In this document: one piece after another, positions 39,579-47,478 of the stretch | Position numbering within the stretch: position 1 is the stretch's first letter | Layout: each line of letters starts with the position of its first letter | DNA from: Dechloromonas sp. | GTDB taxonomy: Bacteria > Pseudomonadota > Gammaproteobacteria > Burkholderiales > Rhodocyclaceae | Direction of reading: 5' to 3' | Assembly: GCA_016791065.1 (NCBI GenBank) | Contig: JAEUOD010000123.1 | Coordinates: forward strand, 1-64,000 | DNA length: 64,000 bases | Program-made: the position numbers and the translations under genes | The notes under the pieces: model-generated | Databases searched by the model: none | What the model saw: only the letters and a program-made list of their open reading frames with translations | Told to the model about the DNA's origin: nothing

Positions 39579-40205
39579 ATGATGCGTGGATTATCCGTTC
39601 TGGTTGGACTGTTCATTTCTGCCACCGCGTTCGCTCAAAATCCTGCTGCCTTGCAGGAACGTCTGAAGTCGATCGCCGCCGATCCCGTGGCCCTTCGTGC
39701 TGCCGTCGATTCCGGCAAGAAGGTCACCTTCTTCTGCGCCAACTGTCACGGTGAAGACGGCATCAGCAAGACGCCGGATGTGCCCAATCTGGCCGGCCAG
39801 AATCCAGCTTACCTGTTGGAGCAGATTCGCAAGTTCGGCAGCGGCGAGCGCAAGGACGCCTTCATGCAGGGCCTGATCAAGGTGCTCAAGGACGACGAGC
39901 GGGTCCAGGCTGCTGCCTATTACGCCAGTATTCCGGTTCCGCCGTCGCGCGCCGATGCTTCCCTTGCGGCCCGAGGCAAGGAGCTCTATTCCCGGAACTG
40001 TGTGCGCTGTCATGGCGAGCAGGCGCGCGGCAACGAACTTTATCCGCGCCTGGCCGGGCAGAAAGTGCCTTACCTGCAGACCTCGATCACGCGCTATCGC
40101 GATGGCACGGGTATCCGCAACAACCAGTTGATGGCGATTGCAACCGGCAATCTGAAGAACGAGGAAATCGTTGCCGTTGCCAACTACCTGACGCAGTTGC
40201 CCTAG
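39579..40205 (+). CDS. periplasmic dihaem cytochrome c4
   Basis: 208 residues from 39579. A signal peptide (MMRGLSVLVGLFISATAFAQ) is followed by two class I haem domains with CANCH and CVRCH. Probable distal Met ligands lie in DAFMQG and NNQLMAIATGNL. c4 cytochromes carry electrons to cbb3 oxidase or other terminal enzymes. AAGAGA lies upstream of the chosen ATG; starts at 39558 and 39582 are also possible. The stop TAG shares three bases with the stop of the convergent radical SAM gene. Confidence 0.88.
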   Translation: MMRGLSVLVGLFISATAFAQNPAALQERLKSIAADPVALRAAVDSGKKVTFFCANCHGEDGISKTPDVPNLAGQNPAYLLEQIRKFGSGERKDAFMQGLIKVLKDDERVQAAAYYASIPVPPSRADASLAARGKELYSRNCVRCHGEQARGNELYPRLAGQKVPYLQTSITRYRDGTGIRNNQLMAIATGNLKNEEIVAVANYLTQLP

Positions 40206-41314
40206 AACAGGCTTAATTGCCGCTCGTCAGCGGCACGGGCGGGCGGTGGCGTTTTGAACCGCCCGCAATCCAGTATGGGCCAGTCGCGTGCCAGGCCTTG
40301 GCGGCGGCAGCATAAATCGAAGCGTTGCCGAATAAGCTCGGCAAAATGTCCCAGCCCTTTCATGCGGCTCCCGAAGCGAGCATCGTTGGCTTTGCCCCCG
40401 CGCAGGTCGTAAAGAACCGACATGATGCGCGCCTCCTTTTCCGGCGCATGCCATTCCAGCCATTCCCTGAACAGGCCCGCCACTTCGTGAGGCAGGCGCA
40501 GCATGGTGTAGCCGGCACTGGTCGCTCCATGCTCCCGGGCCGCTGCCAGCAGTTTTTCGAGTTCATGGTCGTTGAGCCCGGGAATCAGCGGCGAAGCGAA
40601 GATCGATACCGGTACGCCGGCCTCACTCAGCATTTGCATTGAACGTAGCCGGGCTTGCGGCGCGCAGGCGCGCGGCTCCAACTGGCGGGCGAGTGAACCG
40701 TCCAGCGTGGTCAGCGAAATGCCGACATGGGCGAGTTGCTGCCTGGCCAGCGCCGACCATAGGTCGAGGTCGCGTACGATCAGCGACGACTTGGTGACGA
40801 CACTCACGGGATGGCGGGTTTCCAGAGCGACTTCGAGTACCGCACGAGTCAGGCCTTCCTTGCGTTCGAAGGGCTGGTAGGCATCGGTCGCGGTACCAAT
40901 GACGAGCGGCGTGCAGACGTAATCGGGTTTTGCCAGTTCCTCGCGCAGTAGGATCGCGGCATTCGGCTTGGCGAATATTTGCGTTTCGAAATCGAGTCCG
41001 GGCGACAGTCCAAGCCAGGCATGGGTCGGTCGGGCATAGCAGTAGATGCAGCCGTGCTCACAGCCGCGATAGGGGTTCAGCGATTGTTCGAAACCCAGAT
41101 CCGGCGAGTCGTTGCGGCTGATGATCGATTTCGCTGTATCGACCAGCAGGCGGGTCTGTGGCAGCGACGGCTCTGCCGGCTGCCAGCCATCGTCAATGGC
41201 TTGGCGGGTTTCCTTGCTGAAGCGATGCGCGACATTTCCCGCCGCCCCGCGCCCCTTGATGGGCCTGGGCGGAATTTCCGGCGAAGGGGAGAGGTCGAAA
41301 TCTTCCATGTTCAT
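40202..41314 (-). CDS. PA0069-family radical SAM protein (SplB-like)
   Basis: About 370 residues. The radical SAM 4Fe-4S motif is CEHGCIYCYARPTHAW (about 83-98), then GLDFETQIFAKPNAA and GTATDAYQPFER, followed by VVTKSSLIVRDLDL, GISLTTLDGSLARQLEPRA and the C-terminal part DARFGSRMKGLGHFA. Members of this family resemble spore photoproduct lyase, but their substrate is unknown. The start could be 41314 or 41308. The in-frame extension to 42460 is antisense to the DAHP synthase gene and is rejected. It is divergent from that gene. Confidence 0.87.
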   Translation of the reverse strand: MNMEDFDLSPSPEIPPRPIKGRGAAGNVAHRFSKETRQAIDDGWQPAEPSLPQTRLLVDTAKSIISRNDSPDLGFEQSLNPYRGCEHGCIYCYARPTHAWLGLSPGLDFETQIFAKPNAAILLREELAKPDYVCTPLVIGTATDAYQPFERKEGLTRAVLEVALETRHPVSVVTKSSLIVRDLDLWSALARQQLAHVGISLTTLDGSLARQLEPRACAPQARLRSMQMLSEAGVPVSIFASPLIPGLNDHELEKLLAAAREHGATSAGYTMLRLPHEVAGLFREWLEWHAPEKEARIMSVLYDLRGGKANDARFGSRMKGLGHFAELIRQRFDLCCRRQGLARDWPILDCGRFKTPPPARAADERQLSLF

Positions 41315-41359
41315 CCGGTAGAATGCCGGGTTTTCAGCATTTTTTGAATGGGGCAGGCC

Positions 41360-42439
41360 ATGACGCCGCAAAGCAAACCGAATACCGACGACGTTCGCAT
41401 CAGGGAAATCAAGGAGCTGGTGCCGCCGGCGCACGTTTTCCGCGAATATCCGGTCTCGAACCGCGCCGCCCAGACCACCTACGCCGCCCGCCAGGCCATC
41501 CACCGCATCCTGCATGGCGCCGATGACCGCCTGCTGGTCGTCATCGGGCCGTGCTCGATTCATGACTACGATGTTGCGATGGACTACGCCAAGCGTCTGG
41601 CCAAGGAGGCAGAGCGCTTCAAGGAAGATCTCGTCATCCTGATGCGTGTCTATTTCGAGAAGCCGCGCACCACGGTCGGCTGGAAAGGCCTGATCAACGA
41701 TCCGCGCCTCGACAACACCTTCCGCATCAACGAAGGCATCCGCCTGGCCCGCCGCATCCTGCTCGAAATCAACGAGATGGATCTGCCCTGTGCCACCGAG
41801 TTTCTCGACACCATCACGCCGCAATACACGGCCGACCTGATCGCCTGGGGGGCCATCGGCGCCCGCACCACGGAGTCGCAGGTGCACCGCGAACTGGCTT
41901 CCGGCCTCTCCTGCCCGGTCGGTTTCAAGAATGGCACCGACGGCAACATGCGCATCGCGGTCGATGCCATCCGCGCCGCCAATTCGCCGCACCATTTCCT
42001 GTCGGTGACCAAAAATGGCCATACCGCCATCGTCTCCACGCTCGGTAACGAGGACTGCCACGTCATCCTGCGCGGCGGCAAGGAGCCGAACTACGATGCC
42101 GCGAGCGTTGATGCCGCCTGTACGGAAATCGCCAAGGCCGGCCTTGCGGCGCGCCTGATGGTCGATTTCTCGCACGGCAACAGCCGCAAGCAGTACAAAC
42201 TGCAGATGGAGGTCAGCGACAGCGTCGCCGCCCAGCTTGCGGCCGGCGAGGAGCGCATCGTCGGCGTCATGGTCGAGTCGCACCTGGTCGAGGGCCGCCA
42301 GGACCTGTCGCCGGAAAAGGAATTGACCTACGGCCAGAGCATCACCGATGCCTGCATCAACTGGGACGACAGCGTGAAGGTGCTCGAACAGCTCGCTACG
42401 GCTGTCCGCGCCCGCCGGGTGGCCGAAGCCGCCGAATAA
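41360..42439 (+). CDS. aroG: 3-deoxy-7-phosphoheptulonate (DAHP) synthase, class I
   Basis: 359 residues. It condenses PEP and erythrose-4-P at the entry to the shikimate pathway. Diagnostic segments are VVIGPCSIHD, MRVYFEKPRTTVGWKGLINDP, ATEFLDTITPQY, GARTTESQ, GFKNGTDG, VILRGGKEPNYD and VDFSHGNSRKQ, with metal ligands Cys/His/Glu/Asp in these stretches. The ATG at 41360, preceded by GGCAGG, seems better than the one at 41348. Which aromatic amino acid inhibits it cannot be read confidently. A strong terminator follows. Confidence 0.95.
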   Translation: MTPQSKPNTDDVRIREIKELVPPAHVFREYPVSNRAAQTTYAARQAIHRILHGADDRLLVVIGPCSIHDYDVAMDYAKRLAKEAERFKEDLVILMRVYFEKPRTTVGWKGLINDPRLDNTFRINEGIRLARRILLEINEMDLPCATEFLDTITPQYTADLIAWGAIGARTTESQVHRELASGLSCPVGFKNGTDGNMRIAVDAIRAANSPHHFLSVTKNGHTAIVSTLGNEDCHVILRGGKEPNYDAASVDAACTEIAKAGLAARLMVDFSHGNSRKQYKLQMEVSDSVAAQLAAGEERIVGVMVESHLVEGRQDLSPEKELTYGQSITDACINWDDSVKVLEQLATAVRARRVAEAAE

Positions 42440-42462
42440 GCGGTATCGGCAAACGGACAAAC

Positions 42463-42490
42463 AAAAGGGAGGTCGCCGACCTCCCTTTTT
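42463..42490. terminator. bidirectional intrinsic terminator
   Basis: An 8-bp GC stem (42467-42474 with 42478-42485) is flanked by AAAA on the left and TTTTT on the right. It sits between the convergent DAHP synthase and lipoprotein genes and serves both. Confidence 0.85.
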
Positions 42491-42508
42491 CGTTGCGGTT
42501 TGCCGCGA

Positions 42509-42733
42509 TCAGTTGTCGCGCTTTTTCCAGCCTCGCGACTCCAGGCAGGCATGCATGCGCCGCACCTGGACATTGGTCACCATGCCGTCGGTACCGGAGT
42601 AGGCATGCAGCTTGCAGAATTTCTCGTCCTCGTCGTAGTCGGCGGCAGTAGCGCCCCGCTTTTCCCAGTGCCAGGTCGCGCAGCCGGCGATGAGGGGGAT
42701 CAGGAGGAGGGGGAGGTATCTCAAGGGCTTCAT
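42509..42733 (-). CDS. small predicted lipoprotein
   Basis: 74 residues starting at MKPLRYLPLLLIPLIAGC, a clear lipobox (LIAGC, Cys at about 18). A short mature domain follows with a conserved-looking Cys pair (KFCKLHAY and HACLESRGW) that may form a disulphide. It resembles small periplasmic proteins in which the C-terminal Cys-Leu-x-x-(R/K)-G-W lies at the end. The function is unknown. The start at 42733 is chosen over 42787 because the extra N-terminus would destroy the signal peptide and would overlap a terminator. Confidence 0.72.
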   Translation of the reverse strand: MKPLRYLPLLLIPLIAGCATWHWEKRGATAADYDEDEKFCKLHAYSGTDGMVTNVQVRRMHACLESRGWKKRDN

Positions 42734-42750
42734 GGCATCACTGGAAAGCA

Positions 42751-42775
42751 AAAAGCCCAGTTTTTCAACTGGGCT
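42751..42775 (-). terminator. leftward intrinsic terminator, probably the original terminator of tRNA-Leu
   Basis: AGCCCAGTT (42754-42762) pairs with AACTGGGCT (42767-42775), followed on the minus strand by TTTT. It lies just beyond the tRNA 3'-end remnant at 42793-42815. The simplest reading is that it terminated tRNA-Leu before the element separated the two by 11.5 kb. Confidence 0.7.
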
Positions 42776-42792
42776 AGCGCTATTCAACTACT

Positions 42793-42815
42793 TGGTGCCC
42801 GAGCCTTCATCGAAC
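42793..42815 (-). other. attachment-site remnant: degenerate tRNA-Leu 3' end
   Basis: On the minus strand this reads GTTCGA, four mismatches, GGCTCGG, one-base gap, GCACCA. It aligns with the T-arm and acceptor end of the intact tRNA-Leu at 54303-54326 at about 19 of 23 positions. It is in direct orientation to that end, as expected of the two ends of a tRNA-targeted integrative element. Confidence 0.75.
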
Positions 42816-42866
42816 AAATGGCGGAAACGATTGCGGCACAATGATTTTGGTTTTTTAAAAATCTAT

Positions 42867-42888
42867 GTTACCCCCAAAGTTACCCCCA
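42867..42888 (+). repeat. integrase arm-type sites, left end
   Basis: GTTACCCCCA occurs twice with a 12-bp step (42867-42876, 42879-42888). An equivalent pair with the same 12-bp step lies at 54168-54189 at the other end of the element. Short repeats inside both ends of an integrative element are the normal arm sites of tyrosine integrases. Confidence 0.7.
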
Positions 42889-43293
42889 TTTAATCGATGT
42901 TGCACGAGCGCAACATTCAAATGGGCAATTCAGGCAAACCCGAAAGCGGCTGTAATTTTATCACCTGCCCCATCTTGTTCGGGGGGGCGAGTCAGTTAGT
43001 TGAAAGTGCTGTGGCCAGTACATACGCGAGCACAATCGCCAGGTGTTCGCCAACCAAAGGCCTGCCATATTCGGCGCCGTGCGGGGGCGGCAGTAGATCA
43101 ATAAGCGCGCAAATTTTCGTTACCAACGCTCTGCAATGTGTCCAGAAGCGATGAAACACTAGGCAGGTTAGAGTCATCCGAGGGCGGTTACTGTGTCTTG
43201 TTGTGGCTGGGTTCTTGGTAATGTGCGGAATCGTCGAAAGCGTTGAGCCACAACGGTTACGGCGGACTTTCTGATATCGAAGCTGAAAATCAC
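42889..43293. other. gene-free left end of the element
   Basis: About 400 bp with no convincing gene on either strand. The small frames present (for example 42897-43154 plus, 42992-43321 minus) lack ribosome-binding sites and family features. The stretch is AT-richer than the host. It ends at the inverted-repeat array and may carry replication or packaging signals, but I see no further structure. Confidence 0.5.
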
Positions 43294-43423
43294 AGACACA
43301 GCAGACACAATGGAAATACACCCAATTATGACCAAGTGTGTCTGCCGAATCCGTTGCAGCACAAGGCTTTGAGCGCCATAGACACAGCAGACACAGCAGA
43401 CACAGTGCATTTACAAGGGGGGG
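43294..43423 (+). repeat. left copy of a ~130-bp inverted repeat with GACACAGCA 9-mers
   Basis: It contains GACACAGCA-type 9-mers in tandem at 43295-43312 (two units) and 43381-43407 (three units), with an inverted GTGTGTCTGCC between them. The whole segment is matched in reverse complement by 44061-44191 with only a few differences. This copy lies downstream of the last gene, in non-coding DNA. Confidence 0.85.
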
Positions 43424-43572
43424 GATAGATAGCTACCAAGATGAAGCATTGGTCACTTACCGAAATGACTTGGCAGCTAGAGCACTACTTACTTACCTCT
43501 ATTGTGACCAGAGAACTGGCGGTCAACCGGGGTTCGCATTACCCGTAATCCTAAATGCTCTGGAAGGACCCG

Positions 43573-44271
43573 CTAACCTCCAGCCATTCCTGATTGAGCA
43601 CCACTGGTTACAACCACCCCCGTATTTCCATCACCAGGCCTCCAGCGTTCGAAGCTGTTGCATTCAGGAGGAGCTATCCATATTCGTTCAGTGCCACGGC
43701 CTGTTTCCAGGATCAGATAACCCAGGCCACAAGCCCACCAGAAATTACGGCGAACACCGCTTGAAGAGAATTGCCTGGTGGTCAGATGCTTGCACATGGT
43801 GCAGTCAAGACCTGAAGAAGGTGCTGGTATCAGCAACTCTTCCCATGGCTTCAGGCCGGCATCGATGCAGACCGAGTGCCAGTGCTGCACCTGCTGACCA
43901 GGTGGCATGGTCTGAAGATGCAGCAGGGCCGCAACCCTCTCATCATTGGCCGCCTTGACCTTCCGGCAGTAGGCCAGAGCAAGGATTACAGCGGCCGGAT
44001 GAAGCGCGAAATCATCAACTGCCGCACCCCCACCCGGTGCCCGGTTTTCTTGCTCATCTTCCCCCCCTTGTAAATGCACTGTGTCTGCTGTGTCTCCTGT
44101 GTCTATGGTACTCAAAGCCTTGTGCTGCAATGGATTCGGCAGACACACTTGGTAAGAATTGGGTGTATTTCCATTGTGTCTGCTGTGTCTGGCCGTGGCT
44201 TCCCTCTCCGGATTTTCAGACACAGTAGCCGGGGCGGGTTGGCTTCCGAAGAGGTGTTCGAGGTCAAGCAT
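43573..44271 (-). CDS. Cys/His-containing protein of unknown function, coupled to the primase-helicase
   Basis: 232 residues from MLDLEHLFG; the ATG at 44271 overlaps the primase-helicase stop by 8 nt. Residues about 28-70 are encoded by the right copy of the inverted repeat, which explains the repetitive Asp-Thr/Ala-rich TIDTGDTADT. A globular-looking part follows (HPAAVILALAYCRKV, then HWHSVCIDAGLKPWEELLI). A possible zinc site comes next (DCTMCKHL), followed by RRNFWWACGLGYLILETGRG and RIWIAPPECNSFERW. I do not recognise a family, but codon structure and composition look genuinely coding. The larger frame starting at 44628 is antiphase to the primase and is rejected. Confidence 0.65.
   Translation of the reverse strand: MLDLEHLFGSQPAPATVSENPEREATARHSRHNGNTPNSYQVCLPNPLQHKALSTIDTGDTADTVHLQGGEDEQENRAPGGGAAVDDFALHPAAVILALAYCRKVKAANDERVAALLHLQTMPPGQQVQHWHSVCIDAGLKPWEELLIPAPSSGLDCTMCKHLTTRQFSSSGVRRNFWWACGLGYLILETGRGTERIWIAPPECNSFERWRPGDGNTGVVVTSGAQSGMAGG
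44061..44191 (-). repeat. right copy of the ~130-bp inverted repeat with GACACAGCA 9-mers
   Basis: Reverse complement of 43294-43423 with a handful of differences. The 9-mers appear as TGCTGTGTC-type units at 44077-44103 (three) and 44172-44189 (two). This copy is inside the coding sequence 43573-44271. Its ~870-bp separation from the left copy, inverted orientation and iteron-like units suggest a replication origin. Confidence 0.85.
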
Positions 44272-47146
44272 CGGCGCTACCATCGAACAGTTGCGGGGTG
44301 ATGTGATAGACCAGCATCTTTCCCTTCCCTGGTATCTGCAAGCGGGACTGGTAGCGCCCTTTGTTGTGCCTGAGAATGCCGTGCTTCGAGAGCAGTGCAT
44401 TGACCGCCTTGTAATCGAGCCCCTTGCAGACTCGGTTACGCCACGGCCCTTCGAACACGAAGTATTCGGTTTGGAACTCAGCGCCGTTGCTGCCCTCTTC
44501 AATCTGCCCGGCCTTCGCGATTGGCGATCCGTCAGGCTGCAGCCACCGCCGTACGCCGGCCGCGTCTGCAGTGCGTGGGCTACGGTCATCGCCGATGCGG
44601 TGCCACAGGTCGAAAGCGCCATCGCCATGCCGTTCGAAGAATTCCCGCACCTGGTTCAGCATGTTGGTTTCTTCCTGGTTGCCTTCACCGCCTCGGCCGG
44701 CCAGCCATGCCCTGTAGCAGCTTCCAGCAGCGGCCAGCGCTTCCCCGGCTTCCCATCCGGTCAAGCCCCACTGAGTGGCCAACTCGCCACCCATCGCTAC
44801 CAAGGCAAAACGATCCGCCACGCGGCGAGCCTGCCCGCTGGCATCCTCGGTCAGGTGCTTCGCCTCGAATAGCTTCTGAGCCTTGCGCAGCTCGTCGGCA
44901 AGGTCGGCGGGACTACGGGCCAGCTTGTCCAGGAACGCGGCCAGCGGGGCGCCGTAATGGCGTTTGGTTGCCTGATCCAAGGCCCGAGAGAAGTCGGCAC
45001 CGTTGGGGTAGTCGTGCAGCGTCTCCCAGGCACCAAGACCCGCCCCAGCATCGGCGCCGATATCAACCAGGCGGATTTCCTGCCCGGCGCGTGTCGTGCG
45101 GTTCGCTTCGGCCATGTGTTGGGCCAGGGATATTTCACCGGCTGACAGGAACAGCACTCGCCAGAATGCCCGCTCACGGGCGCCGCCCGTGCGGGCTGCC
45201 CGAGTCTTGCCGGCACCATTGGCAAGCATGTAGGCAGTTTCACCGGCTACCTTGGGATCAAGCTGGGCCAGTTCGTCGAGGGCAAGCAGTGAGTCACAAT
45301 GCTGCATGGCCAGGGCCTCCAGGCCGTTGTCCGTAGCTCGCCAACGCTGCATATAGGCGCCATCCCCACAGACCGAGCAGGCAACCCGCAGCGCCGTGGT
45401 CTTCCCGTCGCTGGAATTGCTGCGGTAATGGAAACCACCCGACTCCCCGCCAACCAGGTGCAGCAGCGGCGCCGCAAAGGCCACGGATACCGCGAACAGT
45501 AGGCGGGAGTTACCCCGGCACAGGCGGCCGATGCTATCCCGCCATTGTTCGGCCGTGCCCTTCATCTTGAAGGCATGGGCGCTGCTGCCTTCAGCCTCGT
45601 AGAGCCATTCATCAGACCCCGGCCCGAAGGCGCGATCCGGCAGAACGAACACGGCCGGGCTATCGCTGGTCGCGTGCCACCCGGTGCGGCTGGTGATGCG
45701 GGCACGGGCATCCGGTCGGGCACTCTGCAGGTAGGCAATCACCTTCTGCCGGCCGCCGGTTGCCATCGTCAGGCCGGCATCGAGCAGCATCCCGGCCACT
45801 TCGAGGCCATCACCGCGAAACAGCGTCATGGGTATTACCAGCTTGTGTTCTACCTTGTCGGCATCATAGAGGCGAACCAGCAAGCCCCAGCCCTGGTTAT
45901 CCGGGTTTCGCACACGGGCCATGGGCTCCAGGTATGAGCAAATCCACTTTGGGGCGCCCTGGTTGCCGTCCCGGTCGGTGTCGGTGAAATAGACCCCGCC
46001 CACCTCAAGGCTGTAACAGGTTCGGGGCGTGTTTGTCGGCGCCGTGGTTCTGGGTGCCTTGCTGCCGCCTTTGGGGGCGGGCGTTTCGGCTTGGGGCTTA
46101 TCGATGGTGCTACGCCACTCGGTGCCTGTGCATACGTCTGCAAAGCGGGCGGCATCCCATCCAACCAGGTCGGCGGCATCATCGCCTTTGCCGGTCAGGC
46201 CGAAGGCTTCCGGCTTCACCTGGTAAAGCGCAGCGGGGGGCGTAGGCAGGGCGGCAAGCATCCCGGCTAACTTCGCCATGCAGGCGGCACCGGGTTCGTC
46301 GAGGTCTGGCCACAGCGTAACGACTCGGCCGGCCAGTGCTTCCCAGGCTGCCTTATCCACGGCATTCGAGCCACCCGGCCAGCTCAGGCAAACGAAGTCA
46401 GGCGCAAGCACGCGGGCGGCTTCGGCAGCCTTCTCGCCTTCACAGACGATAACCGGCGCATCAGGCCGGGCGGCAAGCAAATCGAGGCCATACAGCAGGC
46501 GCGGTGCTGGGGGCGATTTCCAGCGCCATTCGGTGCGGCCCGCCTTATTGCGCCAGTACGTGAGCTGGGCAAAGCTTTTGCCGCCCCCGCCCTGGTAGCG
46601 GTCGATATAGAAGGCCAGGCGGCCATCTGGCATCCGGTATTCGTAGCGGATTGAGGGCCTGCCCTGCCGGGGGTTGGCCACAGGCGGGGGCGGTGCCTCA
46701 TCTGGTACCGGCTGCAGGTACTCCCAGCCATCGGCATCCGTTGCGGCCTTGGCTTTCGCTGGTGCCGTAGCGGGCTTTTTATGGTGCCGTGGTGCATCGC
46801 CTTGGCCGAGGCGCTGTTCGGTGCTTGGTGCGCGTTTCTGCCGGTTTGGCTTGGCAATGCCCAGTTGGTCGGCGAGGCGTTCGGCGGCTTCCATCTGGGA
46901 GCAGTCAAAGCGCCATGCCGTCATCGCTACCAGGTCGCCCCAGGTATCGCCGGTCGCGAAGTCGCCACCAGCCCCCGAGTCTCGGTTTATCGATAGGCTG
47001 CCGAGCTTGCCATCCGAGCGCTTGGGATTGAGCGCCAGGTATTCGCGGGCCTGATCCTTGCCGCCCCCCATACCGCAATGCTCCATCACGGTATCGAAGC
47101 TGGCCAGGGCGGCGCCGGCTATCCGTTGGATGAATGAATCGCTCAT
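44264..47146 (-). CDS. DUF927-type TOPRIM primase-helicase (element replication protein)
   Basis: 960 residues. An N-terminal primase-like region (about 25-95, GKDQAREYLALNPKRSDGK) lacks a CHC2 zinc finger. A TOPRIM domain lies near 225-310, with VIVCEGEKAAEAA and the acidic PDLDEPG. The helicase part of the DUF927 family spans about 380-800: Walker A-like SNSSDGKTTAL, Walker B-like LLALDELAQLD, then GAGKTRA. The layout parallels the alpha replication protein of P4-like satellites and suits autonomous replication of a small element. The start overlaps the upstream stop (ATGA), and the last bases overlap the next gene. The repeats at 43294 and 44061 are its probable binding sites. Confidence 0.85.
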   Translation of the reverse strand: MSDSFIQRIAGAALASFDTVMEHCGMGGGKDQAREYLALNPKRSDGKLGSLSINRDSGAGGDFATGDTWGDLVAMTAWRFDCSQMEAAERLADQLGIAKPNRQKRAPSTEQRLGQGDAPRHHKKPATAPAKAKAATDADGWEYLQPVPDEAPPPPVANPRQGRPSIRYEYRMPDGRLAFYIDRYQGGGGKSFAQLTYWRNKAGRTEWRWKSPPAPRLLYGLDLLAARPDAPVIVCEGEKAAEAARVLAPDFVCLSWPGGSNAVDKAAWEALAGRVVTLWPDLDEPGAACMAKLAGMLAALPTPPAALYQVKPEAFGLTGKGDDAADLVGWDAARFADVCTGTEWRSTIDKPQAETPAPKGGSKAPRTTAPTNTPRTCYSLEVGGVYFTDTDRDGNQGAPKWICSYLEPMARVRNPDNQGWGLLVRLYDADKVEHKLVIPMTLFRGDGLEVAGMLLDAGLTMATGGRQKVIAYLQSARPDARARITSRTGWHATSDSPAVFVLPDRAFGPGSDEWLYEAEGSSAHAFKMKGTAEQWRDSIGRLCRGNSRLLFAVSVAFAAPLLHLVGGESGGFHYRSNSSDGKTTALRVACSVCGDGAYMQRWRATDNGLEALAMQHCDSLLALDELAQLDPKVAGETAYMLANGAGKTRAARTGGARERAFWRVLFLSAGEISLAQHMAEANRTTRAGQEIRLVDIGADAGAGLGAWETLHDYPNGADFSRALDQATKRHYGAPLAAFLDKLARSPADLADELRKAQKLFEAKHLTEDASGQARRVADRFALVAMGGELATQWGLTGWEAGEALAAAGSCYRAWLAGRGGEGNQEETNMLNQVREFFERHGDGAFDLWHRIGDDRSPRTADAAGVRRWLQPDGSPIAKAGQIEEGSNGAEFQTEYFVFEGPWRNRVCKGLDYKAVNALLSKHGILRHNKGRYQSRLQIPGKGKMLVYHITPQLFDGSADA

Positions 47147-47478
47147 TGTGCCGGTGTCTCCCCATGGTGGAAGGCCTCAACGGCGGCCAGTACAGCCTCC
47201 TTGTCATCACCACCCCTTTGATAGGCGGCAACGCAAGTGCCGCAAATTGGGTAGGCCCAGGCGAGTGGAATGCCTAAATCAACCGGCCACAGGCGGATTT
47301 CCTTCCTCTTCTTGCGCACTGCATTGAAGGGCTTGCGGCAGGAGGCGCAGCACTTGGCGAAGTTTCCGATTCTGATTTCGCCCTTCAGGTTGGCAAAGGC
47401 TGGATTAATGTCGCCAATCGTTTCGCCTGGCTTGAGTTCTTCCAAACCGTGGAGCTTGCTGCTGTGCATGTTGTTCAC
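47143..47478 (-). CDS. small putative zinc-binding protein between tail and replication genes
   Basis: 111 residues with two Cys pairs (CCASC near 44-48 and PICGTC near 77-82), separated by a basic stretch KPFNAVRKKRKEIRL. This fits a treble-clef or zinc-ribbon fold. The start is GTG at 47478, overlapping the tape-measure stop (GTGA); an ATG at 47469 is also possible. It ends in an ATGA overlap with the primase gene. It is not the Ogr/Delta type. A DNA-binding or recombination-regulating role is possible but not shown. Confidence 0.65.
   Translation of the reverse strand: MNNMHSSKLHGLEELKPGETIGDINPAFANLKGEIRIGNFAKCCASCRKPFNAVRKKRKEIRLWPVDLGIPLAWAYPICGTCVAAYQRGGDDKEAVLAAVEAFHHGETPAQ

Noticed and set aside
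41315..42460. N-terminal extension of the radical SAM protein
   Set aside because: Antisense to the DAHP synthase gene and of non-protein-like composition.
42992..43321. possible 109-residue minus-strand protein at the left end of the element
   Set aside because: No ribosome-binding site or family features, and its first residues are just the repeat. Treated as non-coding.
43290..44190. CRISPR-like repeat array
   Set aside because: The 9-bp units are contiguous without spacers and belong to a pair of inverted repeats. No cas genes are near.
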